Assembly: GCA_016793925.1 (NCBI GenBank)
Contig: JAEULH010000070.1
Coordinates: forward strand, 1-51,653
Direction of reading: 5' to 3'
Length of the DNA stretch: 51,653 nt
Origin: Rhodospirillales bacterium
Lineage (GTDB): Bacteria > Pseudomonadota > Alphaproteobacteria > Rhodospirillales > Defluviicoccaceae
Under the pieces are notes generated by a model, which saw nothing but the letters and a program-made list of their open reading frames with translations, did no database searches and had not been told where the DNA came from. The translations under genes were made by a program, and so were the position numbers. Of this stretch, positions 17,566 through 26,572 are shown in pieces. Positions within the stretch are counted from its first letter, which is position 1. The number at the start of each line of letters is the position of its first letter.

Positions 17566-18015
17566 CTACTTGTAGTAGCCGACGGCGCAGACCTGATCCT
17601 TGACTTTGGTCACATAGGCGACCTTCTGCACGGGGTCGCCCCCGTCCGGCCGCGGCCACATGTAGGTGACCTCGCTGATCTTGCCCTCTTTGGCCTCGTC
17701 CATGATATCCTTGCCGAAGGCCTTGCCGCTCTTGTCCTTAAGATCCGCCAGGCTCTTTCCGACAAGTTTAGGATGTGCGGTAAAGTTCCCGTCCGGCCCG
17801 GCGCAGAACGGGTACAAGTCTTTCTCTTTAAATCCATCCTCGCCAGCCGTGATCATCTTCAGGGCCTTGGCTTCGTCTTGCTTAATGGCCCCAACGACCT
17901 TCTCCAGCATCGCCTTGGCCTCTGCCGGAGTGCCATACTGATCGGCTGCGTAGGCGCTGCCGAGACCGCCGGCAAGCAGAAAACCCAACACGAGAACCCA
18001 ACTGATACGGAGCAT
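17566..18015 (-). CDS. Secreted single-cache-domain protein
   Basis: The 149-residue protein has a clean signal peptide (LRISWVLVLGFLLAGGLGSA, cleaved after AYA). The mature domain has a helix (EAKAMLEKVVGAIKQDEAKA), then LYPFCAGPDGNFTAHPKLVG and VTYMWPRPDGG, and ends in VCAVGYYK. This is the standalone sCache pattern normally seen in the sensor parts of chemoreceptors and kinases. Here there is no signalling domain, so it may be a periplasmic ligand-binding protein. An excellent GGAGGGGAG precedes ATG 18015, while the open frame extends to 18090 without a plausible start. It follows the ligase gene by 123 bp on the same strand but probably has its own promoter. Confidence 0.8.
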   Translation of the reverse strand: MLRISWVLVLGFLLAGGLGSAYAADQYGTPAEAKAMLEKVVGAIKQDEAKALKMITAGEDGFKEKDLYPFCAGPDGNFTAHPKLVGKSLADLKDKSGKAFGKDIMDEAKEGKISEVTYMWPRPDGGDPVQKVAYVTKVKDQVCAVGYYK

Positions 18016-18138
18016 AAACGTCTCCCCTCCTGAATGTTTGCTCGCTTTTTGTACCGGGCCCGCTGTGCGTAATGTTATCGCAACGTGCACCGGTCACTTT
18101 ATTGTATATCAATTGGAGCGATCGTATGACCAGAGATA

Positions 18139-19764
18139 TCAGCGGCCGCTCGCCAGTTTCTCGCCGCCGGTTGCGGCGCTCTCGATAAGGGCCCGAAGCG
18201 CCTCCAATCGATCGGCCTCCGCCGCCGGTTTGTCCCAGCGAATGCGATGGACGCGGGGGAAGCGCATGGCGACGCCGGACTTGTGCCGCGTCGAGACCTG
18301 CACCGCGTCGAAGGCGATTTCGAGGACCAGTGCCGGCGCAACCACCCGGACCGGCCCAAAGTTGTCGACGGTGTTGCGGCGAACCCAGCGGTCGAGTTCA
18401 ACGAGCTCGGCATCGGTGAAGCCGGAATAGGCCTTGCCGACCGGCACGAGTTCGTCCGCGGTCGCATCGTCGCCGCCGTTGCGCCAGCAGCCGAAGGTGT
18501 AGTCGGAGTAGAACGACGAGCGCTTGCCGTGACCGCGCTGGGCGTACATCAGCACGCAATCCGCCGTCAGGGGGGCGCGCTTCCATTTGAACCATGGCCC
18601 CTTCGGCCGCCCGGCCAGGTACGGGCTGCGCCACTGCTTCAGCATCAGCCCCTCGATACCCGCCGCCCGGCTCGAAGCCCTGAGCGCGGCGAGGCGAGCC
18701 CAGTCGGCAAACTCGAGGAGCGGCGAAAGGTCCATTCGCCCGGGGCGGTGCGCGTCGTACCAGCGTTCGAGGCGGCGACGACGTTCGCTGAGGGGCAAGC
18801 CGCGAAGGTCCTCGTCGCCATCGAGCAGGATGTCGTAAAGCCGAACATGCGCCGGGTAGCGCGTCATCATTGCCCGGGTCACGGCCTTGCGGCCGAGGCG
18901 CTGCTGGAGGTCGTTGAACGGCGCGATCTCCCTCTCACGCGCGACGAGCAGTTCGCCATCGAGCACGGCGGCGAAATCCACGTCGGCGAGGATATCCGGG
19001 AAGCTTGCGCCGATATCGTCGCCGGTGCGCGAAAACAGGCGCGCTTCGCCGTTGCCGGCGGCGATCTGGACGCGGATGCCGTCCCACTTCCATTCGCAGG
19101 CGTACGCCGACGGATCGAGCCGGTCCAGTTCGTCCTCGTCGAGCGGGTTCGCCAGCATCAACGGCCGGAAGCCGATCGCCGAGCGCGTCTCCGGTCGAGG
19201 TTTTCGGCCCTCCAGCCAGGCGAACAGATCGAGGTACGGCGGCTTCAGCCCGTGCCACAACTCCTCAACCTCGGCCAGGGGAACGCCGCCGAAGCCGGCC
19301 GCGGCGGTCTTGGCCAGCCGCGCCGAGACGCCGACGCGGAGGCCGCCGGTGATCAGCTTGAGCAGGGCGTAGCGGGCGCTCGCATCGAGGCCGTCGAGCC
19401 AGCCTTCGACGAACGCCGGAACATCCTTCCGGCCGGCCCCGCTCAGGGTTTCGACCACGGCGGCCAACGACGGCGGCGACGCGGATGGCGAGCCGCCGGG
19501 CCAGATCAACGCCGCCGTTTCGGCCAGATCGCCGACAAAGTCGTAGGAGAGCGCGAACAGGATCGGATCGACCCGGGTGGCGACGAGTTCGCGGATCAGG
19601 GCCGGCTTGGCGCCGGTGAAGGCGAGATCGCCGGTCAACGCTGCCAGCCCGTAGCCGCGATCGGGGTCGGGCCGCTGCCGGAAATAGCGGTCCATCAGCC
19701 GCAGTTTGGCGTTGCGTTGCGGCGCGAAGGTCAACCCTTCCAGCAGCTCGGCGAACGCTCTCAT
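18139..19764 (-). CDS. Ligase-associated cassette: ATP-dependent DNA ligase
   Basis: The 541-residue enzyme has the nucleotidyltransferase motif I EWKWDGIR with catalytic Lys226. Further ligase motifs follow: RLFSRTGDDI (motif Ia/III region), DGELLV, EGLMLKQWRSPY and GPWFKWKR (motifs IV and V). An N-terminal DNA-binding helical domain (residues 1 to about 200) resembles that of LigB/LigC-type bacterial ATP ligases. This is the bacterial ATP ligase of the four-gene repair cassette reported to respond to cisplatin-type damage (TIGR04120 family). Its ATG is 2 bp after the exonuclease stop, so the two are co-translated. It seals 5'-phosphate nicks using ATP, distinct from the NAD-dependent replicative LigA. 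Confidence 0.92.
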   Translation of the reverse strand: MRAFAELLEGLTFAPQRNAKLRLMDRYFRQRPDPDRGYGLAALTGDLAFTGAKPALIRELVATRVDPILFALSYDFVGDLAETAALIWPGGSPSASPPSLAAVVETLSGAGRKDVPAFVEGWLDGLDASARYALLKLITGGLRVGVSARLAKTAAAGFGGVPLAEVEELWHGLKPPYLDLFAWLEGRKPRPETRSAIGFRPLMLANPLDEDELDRLDPSAYACEWKWDGIRVQIAAGNGEARLFSRTGDDIGASFPDILADVDFAAVLDGELLVAREREIAPFNDLQQRLGRKAVTRAMMTRYPAHVRLYDILLDGDEDLRGLPLSERRRRLERWYDAHRPGRMDLSPLLEFADWARLAALRASSRAAGIEGLMLKQWRSPYLAGRPKGPWFKWKRAPLTADCVLMYAQRGHGKRSSFYSDYTFGCWRNGGDDATADELVPVGKAYSGFTDAELVELDRWVRRNTVDNFGPVRVVAPALVLEIAFDAVQVSTRHKSGVAMRFPRVHRIRWDKPAAEADRLEALRALIESAATGGEKLASGR

Positions 19765-19766
19765 CG

Positions 19767-20795
19767 TCAGTCGTCCTCATCCTCGAAGCCGGCGACGGAC
19801 AAGGCCGAGGCCCGGTAGCCGCGGCTCGCGGCATAGTGAACGAGCGCCTCCTCGCGGCCATGGGTGACAAGAACTCCCGGAGCGCCGACGTCGTCCAGCG
19901 TTGCGGTCAGTTCGTCCCAATCGGCGTGGTCGGAAATCACGAGCGGCAATTCGACGCCCCGCTGCCGGACGCGCTGGCGGATCCCCATCCAGCCGGACGC
20001 CATGGCAGTGACCGGATCGGGGAAGGCTCTGGCCCAACGGTCGGCCAGGGCCGAGGGCGGGCACAGCACGATCTCCCCCGCGAGCGCGCGCCGGGCGCCG
20101 CCGGATACCGTACCGATGGGACCCAACTGCACGCCGGCCCGGGCATAGACGTTGCACAAATTGACCAAAGCGCCGTGGAGCCAGATCGTCCGGTCATAGC
20201 CGGCACGGCGCAGCAGCATGATCAGCCGCTGGCATTTCCCGAGCGCATAGGCGCCGACGAGGTGACAGCGCTCGGGGAACAGCCGCAGCGATTGCAGCAG
20301 GCGCTCGACTTCGTGGCTATCGGGCGGATGTCGGAAGACCGGCAGGCCGAACGTCGCCTCGGTGATGAAGACGTCGCACGGCACGACCTCGAAGCCGGCG
20401 CAGGTCGGGTCCGGCCGCCGCTTGTAGTCGCCGGAAACGACGACGCGGCAGCCCCGGTATTCGATCGCCACCTGCGCGCTTCCGAGAATATGGCCTGCCG
20501 GAACGAGGCGAACGACGACGTCGCCGAGGCTGAGCGGGACATTGTAACCCAGGCTCTCGACCGGGCCGGCGTCGTCGCCGTATCGCGCCCGCATGATCGC
20601 GGCCGTTTCGGCCGTTGCGAGCGTGCTCCGGTGCCCGGGCCGGGCGTGGTCGGCGTGGCCATGGGTGATGACCGCGCGGTCCACGGGCCGGGTCGGATCG
20701 ATGTAGAAGCGGCCCGGCTCGCACCACAGACCGGCGACGGTCGGCCGCAGCCACCGGGGTTGCCATCGTTGACGATCGGTTGCCGTCGCGTCCAT
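19767..20795 (-). CDS. Ligase-associated cassette: metallo-beta-lactamase-fold exonuclease
   Basis: The protein carries the metallo-beta-lactamase signature THGHADH (His45, His47, Asp49, His50 from this start). It then has PAGHILGSAQ, VVSGDYKRRPDPT and a distal SDHADW, the beta-CASP-like layout of SNM1-type nucleases. The exonuclease family of this cassette is TIGR04122. The open frame reaches 20855. ATG 20795 is chosen because family homology begins shortly after it (WLRPTVAGLWCEPG), and the extra 20 residues look spurious. It sits immediately upstream of the ligase and divergent from the helicase. It is thought to process DNA ends or crosslink lesions before ligation. Confidence 0.9.
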   Translation of the reverse strand: MDATATDRQRWQPRWLRPTVAGLWCEPGRFYIDPTRPVDRAVITHGHADHARPGHRSTLATAETAAIMRARYGDDAGPVESLGYNVPLSLGDVVVRLVPAGHILGSAQVAIEYRGCRVVVSGDYKRRPDPTCAGFEVVPCDVFITEATFGLPVFRHPPDSHEVERLLQSLRLFPERCHLVGAYALGKCQRLIMLLRRAGYDRTIWLHGALVNLCNVYARAGVQLGPIGTVSGGARRALAGEIVLCPPSALADRWARAFPDPVTAMASGWMGIRQRVRQRGVELPLVISDHADWDELTATLDDVGAPGVLVTHGREEALVHYAASRGYRASALSVAGFEDEDD

Positions 20796-20893
20796 CGTGC
20801 CTGGCCCCGTCCGTTCGCGCGCCCGTCGCAAAACCAACTCGGCCAGCCGGGTCATAGCGGATCCGATGCGCTGACACGCGGTTGTCGTGAGTT

Positions 20894-23401
20894 ATGTATA
20901 GCGGGATGAGCATGGAGCTACCCGCCCGCTTCGAGAGCTGGTTATCGGGCCGCGACTGGCGGCTGTACCCGCACCAGCAGGCCATGGTCGAGGCGGCGCA
21001 GCGCGGCGCGCACGTCCTCCTGATCGCCCCGACCGGCGGCGGCAAGACGCTTGCGGGGTTCCTCCCGTCGCTCCTCGACCTGGCGGAGTCGACGGGCGCG
21101 GGCGGCGGCTTGCACACCCTTTACATCTCGCCGCTGAAGGCTTTGACGGTCGACATTCACCGCAACCTCGAGCGCCCGATCGAGGAGATGGGGCTCGCAA
21201 TCCGCGCCGAAACCCGGACCGGCGATACGCCCCAGGCCAAGCGCCGGCGGCAACGCTCGCTGCCGCCGCACCTTCTGATGACGACCCCGGAATCCTTGGC
21301 CCTGCTCCTCTCGTATGCGGACGCCGGGCGGATCTTTGCCGGGTTGCGCTGTGTCATCATCGACGAGTTGCACGCGCTCGTCGGCAGCAAGCGCGGCGAC
21401 CTTCTCGCCCTCGGCCTCGCCCGCCTGCAGGCGCTGGCGCCGCGCTGCCGCCGCGTCGGGCTCTCGGCCACGGTCGCGCACCCGGGTGCGCTGCGCGCCT
21501 GGCTGTCGCCGCTGGCTGCGGGAGACGACGTCGTCGCCATCCAGGCCGACGACGGCCCTGCGGCCGATGTCTCCATCCTCACCGCCGCCAACCGTATCCC
21601 GTGGTCGGGGCACATGGCCACGCACGCCCTGCCCCTGATCCATCGGCACATCCGCCAGGCGGCGACGACGATCGTCTTCGTCAACACCCGCGCCCAGGCC
21701 GAATTCGTCTTCCAGCAGCTTTGGCGGCTGAACGAGGACAACCTGGCGATCGCGTTGCACCATGGCAGCCTGGCGGTCGAACAGCGGCGCAAGGTCGAAG
21801 CCGCCATGGCCGGCGGCCGGCTGCGCGCGGTCGTCGCGACCTCGTCGCTCGATCTCGGCGTCGACTGGGCGGCCGTCGACCTGGTCATCCAGGTCGGCGC
21901 ACCAAAAGGCGTCAGCCGCCTGGTGCAGCGGATCGGCCGCGCCGGCCACCGGCTCGACCGGACCAGCCGGGCGATCCTGGTTCCGGCCAACCGCTTCGAG
22001 CATCTCGAATGTACGGCCGCTTTGGAGGCGGTGCGCGCCGGCGAGCTCGACGGCGACGTGCCCGCCGCCGGCGGCCTCGAAGTCCTCGCCCAGCACCTTC
22101 TCGGCTGCGCCTGTTCCGCGCCCTTTGCCGCCGAGGCGGCCTTCGCCGAGGTTCGCCGGGCCGCTCCTTATGCGCGACTGACGCGCCGCGACTTCGACGA
22201 CACCCTGCGCTTCGTCGAATGCGGCGGCTACGCGCTGGGCGGCTACGAACGCTATCGCCGGCTCACGTGCGACAGCGACGGCCTCTACCGCGTCGCCTCG
22301 CCGCGCGTCGCCCGCCTTTACCGGATGAACATCGGCACGATCGTCGAGGCAGTGACGATGAAGGTGCAGCTGAGGCGCGGCCGGGTTCTGGGCGAGGTCG
22401 AGGAATCCTTCATCCAGGGCCTGCAACCGGGCGACACGTTCGTCTTCTCCGGAGATGTGCTCCGCTTCGAGGCGATCCGCGAAACGAGCGCGATCGTCTC
22501 GCGCGCGGCCGGCGCCGACGCCAAGGTCCCCGCCTACGCCGGCGGCCGGTTGCCTCTCTCGACCTCGTTGGCGCGCCGCGTCCGCGCCATGCTCGCCGAC
22601 CCGGGCCGATGGGGAAAACTGCCCGAAGACGTGCAGGCGTGGCTTCGGCTGCAGCAGGCGCGGTCCCTCGTCCCCGACCCCGCCGAGCTCCTGGTCGAGA
22701 TTTTCCCGCGCGGCGGCAAGGCCTTCCTGATCGTCTACAGCTTCGAAGGCCGGAACGTTCACCAGACCCTCGGCATGCTGCTGACGCGGCGAATGGAGCG
22801 GATCGGCCTTGCCCCCCTCGGCTTCGTCGCCACCGACTACGTCCTGGCGGTCTGGAGCGTCAGGCCGGCCGGCTGCGAAGATGTCGCCACGTTGCTGGAG
22901 GAGGACATGCTCGGCGACGACCTCGAAGCCTGGATGAGCGAATCGTCGGTGATGAAGCGAACCTTCCGCAACGTGGCGGTGATCGCCGGGCTGATCGAAC
23001 GCCGCCATCCCGGCCACGAAAAATCCCGCCGGCAGGTCACGGTGAACTCGGACCTGATCTACAACGTGCTCAGGCGCTACGAGCCGGACCACGTTCTGCT
23101 GCGCGCGACGCGCGACGATGCGGCGCGCGGCCTCGCCGACCTCAAGCGGCTGGCCGAAATGCTCCGGCGCATTCGAGGGCGCATCGTCGTCCGCAAGCTG
23201 CGCCGCGTCTCGCCGTTGGCCGTTCCGGTGCTGCTCGAAATCGGCAAGGAATCAGTATTCGGCGCCGGCGTCGACGAGCTTCTCGACACGGCCGCGCGCG
23301 AGCTGATCGCCGAGGCGACGGACGACCGGGAGACCGACGGCGGCGCTGGCGACGCCGAGCCCGAAGCCCGCGCGACGAGACGCAAAAGGTGTCGCACGTG
23401 A
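20894..23401 (+). CDS. Ligase-associated cassette: Lhr-like DEXH helicase
   Basis: The 835-residue superfamily 2 helicase has Walker A APTGGGKT (residues 45-52), Walker B DELH (157-160), motif III SAT, and the C-terminal RecA motif with RIGRAGHR. After the helicase core comes the long Lhr-type extension with a winged helix and a beta-sheet domain (VTMKVQLRRGRVLGEVEESF, then FVFSGDVLRFEAI). It belongs to the ligase-associated branch (TIGR04121) and translocates along single-stranded DNA. ATG at 20906 or 20912 are possible alternative starts. The divergent promoter region shared with the exonuclease gene is only about 100 bp. The last bases overlap the start of the phosphoesterase gene. Confidence 0.93.
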   Translation: MYSGMSMELPARFESWLSGRDWRLYPHQQAMVEAAQRGAHVLLIAPTGGGKTLAGFLPSLLDLAESTGAGGGLHTLYISPLKALTVDIHRNLERPIEEMGLAIRAETRTGDTPQAKRRRQRSLPPHLLMTTPESLALLLSYADAGRIFAGLRCVIIDELHALVGSKRGDLLALGLARLQALAPRCRRVGLSATVAHPGALRAWLSPLAAGDDVVAIQADDGPAADVSILTAANRIPWSGHMATHALPLIHRHIRQAATTIVFVNTRAQAEFVFQQLWRLNEDNLAIALHHGSLAVEQRRKVEAAMAGGRLRAVVATSSLDLGVDWAAVDLVIQVGAPKGVSRLVQRIGRAGHRLDRTSRAILVPANRFEHLECTAALEAVRAGELDGDVPAAGGLEVLAQHLLGCACSAPFAAEAAFAEVRRAAPYARLTRRDFDDTLRFVECGGYALGGYERYRRLTCDSDGLYRVASPRVARLYRMNIGTIVEAVTMKVQLRRGRVLGEVEESFIQGLQPGDTFVFSGDVLRFEAIRETSAIVSRAAGADAKVPAYAGGRLPLSTSLARRVRAMLADPGRWGKLPEDVQAWLRLQQARSLVPDPAELLVEIFPRGGKAFLIVYSFEGRNVHQTLGMLLTRRMERIGLAPLGFVATDYVLAVWSVRPAGCEDVATLLEEDMLGDDLEAWMSESSVMKRTFRNVAVIAGLIERRHPGHEKSRRQVTVNSDLIYNVLRRYEPDHVLLRATRDDAARGLADLKRLAEMLRRIRGRIVVRKLRRVSPLAVPVLLEIGKESVFGAGVDELLDTAARELIAEATDDRETDGGAGDAEPEARATRRKRCRT

Positions 23402-24120
23402 GTCAAACGTCCTTCCCGTTCTCCGGGACGGAAGTCATCGCCTGCCTTTCGGGCGCGCTCGTCCTGCCGACGCTCGGCGCGCTCGTGGTCGCCGACCTGC
23501 ACCTGGAGAAGGGGTCTCGGGCCGCCGGGCGCGGGCGGTTGCTGCCACCCTACGACAGTCGCGCCACCCTTGCCGCGCTGTCCGACGCCGTCGCGCGCCA
23601 TGCGCCGCGATGCGTCGTCTGCCTTGGCGACAGCTTCGACGATCGCGCCGGCGGGTCGCGGCTAAGCGATGCGGATGCGGCGCAGTTGCGCGCACTGATG
23701 GCCGGCCGCGAATGGGTCTGGATCGCCGGCAATCACGATCCGCTTCCGCCCGCCGTTGGCGGCGATTGGGTCGACGAGCTCGCCATCGGCCCCTTCGCGC
23801 TCCGCCATATCGCGGCGTCCGGACCTGCGGCGGGCGAAATCTCCGGCCACTACCACCCGAAGGCTGCTGTCGTCGTCGCCGGTCGCCGTCTCAGCATGCG
23901 CTGCTTCGTCAGCGACGGCCGGCGGCTGATCCTGCCCGCCTTCGGCGCCTACGCCGGCGGCCTCGACGTCTTCTCCCCCGCATTCGCCGCCGTGATGACC
24001 GGCGACTTCACGGCCTGGCTGCTCGGCCGCGCGCAAATCCACGCGTGCCCGGCCCGCCGCCTCCACGGCTGGCCGGCTTCGGGCCCACCTACGACCGCCT
24101 CGCCGGCGGCGCGTTCCTGA
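23398..24120 (+). CDS. pdeM: Ligase-associated cassette: metallophosphoesterase PdeM
   Basis: The 240-residue calcineurin-like phosphoesterase has the metal motifs in order: VVADLHLEKG (Asp33, His35), CLGDSFDD, IAGNHDP and EISGHYHP. It corresponds to PdeM of the cassette (TIGR04123 family). GTG 23398 overlaps the helicase TGA (23399-23401), with AAGG at 23385-23388 as ribosome site; GTG 23389 is an alternative. Its last 32 bp overlap, tail to tail, the 3' end of the lipoprotein gene on the other strand. It probably cleaves a phosphodiester end during the same repair reaction. Confidence 0.9.
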   Translation: MSQTSFPFSGTEVIACLSGALVLPTLGALVVADLHLEKGSRAAGRGRLLPPYDSRATLAALSDAVARHAPRCVVCLGDSFDDRAGGSRLSDADAAQLRALMAGREWVWIAGNHDPLPPAVGGDWVDELAIGPFALRHIAASGPAAGEISGHYHPKAAVVVAGRRLSMRCFVSDGRRLILPAFGAYAGGLDVFSPAFAAVMTGDFTAWLLGRAQIHACPARRLHGWPASGPPTTASPAARS

Positions 24121-24730
24121 TCTCCGCGGCGATATCGCGGCTCAGTTCGGCCAGCAGCCTGCTCATGGTCGCGACGATGGCGTCGTAATCGAAGGGAACA
24201 TCGGTCGCCCGAAAACCGGACTGGCGAACCGCCAGAAGCTGACGGCCGTCGTTGCGCGTCACCATCCAACGGGCCGTGAGCTGGACATTCCCATCCGCAT
24301 CGCGGACGAAGTCGATGATTTCGACAGCGACCTCATAATCGATCTGCATCGGAAGATTGGCCGGCACCGGCACGATCCGGTCCGTCGGGATCAGGACCGA
24401 CAGGTTCTCGCCGATCACGCTGGTTATGTTCGGCGACAATGGCCCCGCCCACGCATAGAACTGCGCCACGTCCAGTTCGTTGGCGCTCGTCTTGGTCACA
24501 ATACTCGCGCGGTCGAGATAGGCCGGCAGGCGCACCGGAAAGACGCCCACAAAGGGCCCGTTCCTGCCTGCGGACACGGCTTGCGCCGGCGCCGCCGGCT
24601 TCGCCATGGGCGTCAGAAGGAAAAAGTTCGTCGGCTCGCTCTCGCGGTTGAGCAGACCGCTGCAGCCGGCAACGGCGAAGACGGCCGCTAGCAGGCAAAG
24701 CCTCAGTCTCGCCCCTGAAACGCGTCTCAT
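24089..24730 (-). CDS. ABC-type transport auxiliary lipoprotein (PqiC-like)
   Basis: The 213-residue lipoprotein has a lipobox AVAGC (Cys23) after a short signal peptide. The family core follows: PTNFFLLTPM, GVFPVRLPAYLDR and SIVTKTSANELDVAQFYAWAG, then EIRNAPPA at the end. In the PqiABC system PqiC bridges the MCE protein to the outer membrane. Here it is the last gene of the four-gene MCE operon, and its ATG overlaps the MCE gene stop (ATGA, 24727-24730). The convergent 32-bp overlap with pdeM means both reading frames share that DNA at their 3' ends. Confidence 0.88.
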   Translation of the reverse strand: MRRVSGARLRLCLLAAVFAVAGCSGLLNRESEPTNFFLLTPMAKPAAPAQAVSAGRNGPFVGVFPVRLPAYLDRASIVTKTSANELDVAQFYAWAGPLSPNITSVIGENLSVLIPTDRIVPVPANLPMQIDYEVAVEIIDFVRDADGNVQLTARWMVTRNDGRQLLAVRQSGFRATDVPFDYDAIVATMSRLLAELSRDIAAEIRNAPPARRS

Positions 24731-25752
24731 CGCGCTACCCCCCCTGGTCTGGATCGGCCGAACAGAATGGAATTCGGATCGCGCGACAGCGTGTCGCTCA
24801 GGCTGCGCATCGAGCGCGCCGTGTTCGTGATTTCGCGCAAGGCCGTCGAGAGGTCGAAGAAGATCGAAGAGTTCGGCTGCAACATCGCATTTGCGGACGC
24901 CATTGTCTGCGAAGCGCGCGTCGAGGCCTGTTCGACTGCGGCGAACGCGCGCTGCATCTCCGCAAAGCCCGACCGCGCCTGCTCGAACGTCTCGTCGGCC
25001 TTGCCGGACGCCTTGTCCAACTGCGCCGTGAGCGACCCCAGCGTGCCGTTCAGACTGGCACTCAACGATCGGAAATTGACGAGCGCGGCATTCAGGTTGG
25101 GCACGACTTCGCGGAGCTGCGGATCGTTCAAGATCTTGGTCACGCTGTTGGTGGTGCCGCGAACCTCCTCAAGGATCTGGTCGAGGGGCAGCTGCGAAAC
25201 CTTCTGAATGACGGTCTTAAGCGTGTCCTGCACGGCCTCGATGGTCGACGGCACCGTCGGGATTTCGACCCGGTCTGGGTAGGGGTTCCTGCCGGCGTCG
25301 ACATTCGCTCCCGCGCCTGCGTAAAGGTCGAGGTTGACGGTCATCTGTCCGGTCACGAGGCTGCCGACCGCGAGTTGCGCCCGGAGGCCCTTCTCGATGA
25401 GGTTTTTCAGGCCTTCAGCGCGGCTCTCCTCCAACCGGATTTCGGCCGCCGAACTGTCGCTGACCAACTTGACCTGATCCGGTTCGATGACCCCGAAAAT
25501 CGGGATCAGGATGTCGCTGTTCCCCTCGTCAAAGCGCAGGAAGACGTTGGTGACCTGCCCGACGCGGACGCCGCGAAAGGTGATCGGCGAGCCGGGCGAG
25601 AGGCCGGCCAACGACCCGTCGAAATACATGACCACCGGGATCTGACGCGCGAAGAAGCGCCCGCCGCCGAGAATGATCACGGCTGCGAGGGCCAGAACGA
25701 GGGCCCCGAGGACGAACGCGCCGATCAGCTTGGGGCTCGCCTGCTTGCTCAT
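24727..25752 (-). CDS. MCE family protein (MlaD/PqiB-like lipid transport)
   Basis: The 341-residue protein has an N-terminal membrane anchor (ASPKLIGAFVLGALVLALAA). A single MCE domain follows at about residues 38-120 (YFDGSLAGLSPGSPITFRGV, then RVGQVTNVFL). A long helical C-terminal part (about 190-320) has heptad-like spacing (QLDKASGKADETFEQARSGF). MCE proteins form hexameric rings or tubes that shuttle phospholipids between membranes. The substrate-binding component is thus clear, but the direction of transport is not. It overlaps the lipoprotein gene by 4 bp and follows the ATPase with a 36-bp gap. Confidence 0.92.
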   Translation of the reverse strand: MSKQASPKLIGAFVLGALVLALAAVIILGGGRFFARQIPVVMYFDGSLAGLSPGSPITFRGVRVGQVTNVFLRFDEGNSDILIPIFGVIEPDQVKLVSDSSAAEIRLEESRAEGLKNLIEKGLRAQLAVGSLVTGQMTVNLDLYAGAGANVDAGRNPYPDRVEIPTVPSTIEAVQDTLKTVIQKVSQLPLDQILEEVRGTTNSVTKILNDPQLREVVPNLNAALVNFRSLSASLNGTLGSLTAQLDKASGKADETFEQARSGFAEMQRAFAAVEQASTRASQTMASANAMLQPNSSIFFDLSTALREITNTARSMRSLSDTLSRDPNSILFGRSRPGGVAR

Positions 25753-25788
25753 CGCTTCGCTCCAGTCGTTCGCTTCGGTGCCATTTCG

Positions 25789-26559
25789 CTACATCTCGGC
25801 ATGCGCCGCCTCGCCGCGGGTCAGAAAGTTGCGAACGGTGATATTGGGACAATCCTTGAGCAACACCTTCGGGTCGCCCTGGGCGATCATCGTCCGGGTG
25901 TCCGCATCCAGGAACACGGAGTTGTTGGCAATGGTGAAGATGCTGGCGAGCTCGTGGGTGACAACGACGATCGTCGCGCCAAGGCTGTCGCGCAACTGCA
26001 GTATCAGATCGTCGAGCAGTCGCGAACTGATCGGGTCGAGCCCGGCGCTCGGCTCGTCGAAGAAGAGGATCTCGGGATCGAGGGCCATGGCGCGGGCCAA
26101 CCCGGCGCGCTTCTGCATGCCGCCGGAGATCTCGGACGGGTAATAGTCTTCGAAACCGGCGAGACCGACGAGGGCCAGCTTCAGCGCGGCGACTTCGCGG
26201 GTGTCGGCCGGCTTCAGGTCGGTGTACTCCGCCAGCGGAAGGGCGATGTTTTCCGCCAGCGTCATCGAGCTCCACAGCGCGCCCTTTTGATAGAGTACGC
26301 CGGTCTGGCGGAGGATCTCCTGGCGGACCTCGGGCGGCGAGTCCCACAGGCTTCGGCCGAAGTAGCTGATCACCCCCTTGGCCGGCTCCTTGAGCCCGAT
26401 CAGGTGGCGCAAAAGCGTGCTCTTGCCGCAACCGCTGCCACCCATGATGATGAAGATGTCGCCGCGGTTTATGGTGAAGGTGAGGTCACGCTGCAGGACG
26501 AAACTGCCGAACGCCATGGTCAGGTTCTCGACGCGGATCGGCGCTTCGCTCGCGGCCAT
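25789..26559 (-). CDS. Lipid transport ABC ATPase (MlaF-like)
   Basis: The 256-residue ATPase has Walker A GGSGCGKST (residues 40-48), the signature ISGGMQKRAGLARAM typical of the Mla/Mce importer branch (it carries the Mla-specific MQKR), Walker B ILFFDEPSAGLDP and an H-loop VVTHEL. It drives the MlaE-type permease encoded just upstream (13-bp gap). Its partner MCE protein is encoded immediately downstream. The operon order on the minus strand is permease, ATPase, MCE, lipoprotein. Confidence 0.93.
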   Translation of the reverse strand: MAASEAPIRVENLTMAFGSFVLQRDLTFTINRGDIFIIMGGSGCGKSTLLRHLIGLKEPAKGVISYFGRSLWDSPPEVRQEILRQTGVLYQKGALWSSMTLAENIALPLAEYTDLKPADTREVAALKLALVGLAGFEDYYPSEISGGMQKRAGLARAMALDPEILFFDEPSAGLDPISSRLLDDLILQLRDSLGATIVVVTHELASIFTIANNSVFLDADTRTMIAQGDPKVLLKDCPNITVRNFLTRGEAAHAEM

Positions 26560-26572
26560 GGTGCGACGCCCC

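Noticed and set aside
20942..23092. Minus-strand open frame of 716 codons opposite the Lhr-like helicase
   Set aside because: Walker A, DELH and RIGRAGHR motifs are on plus. No family is visible in the antisense product.
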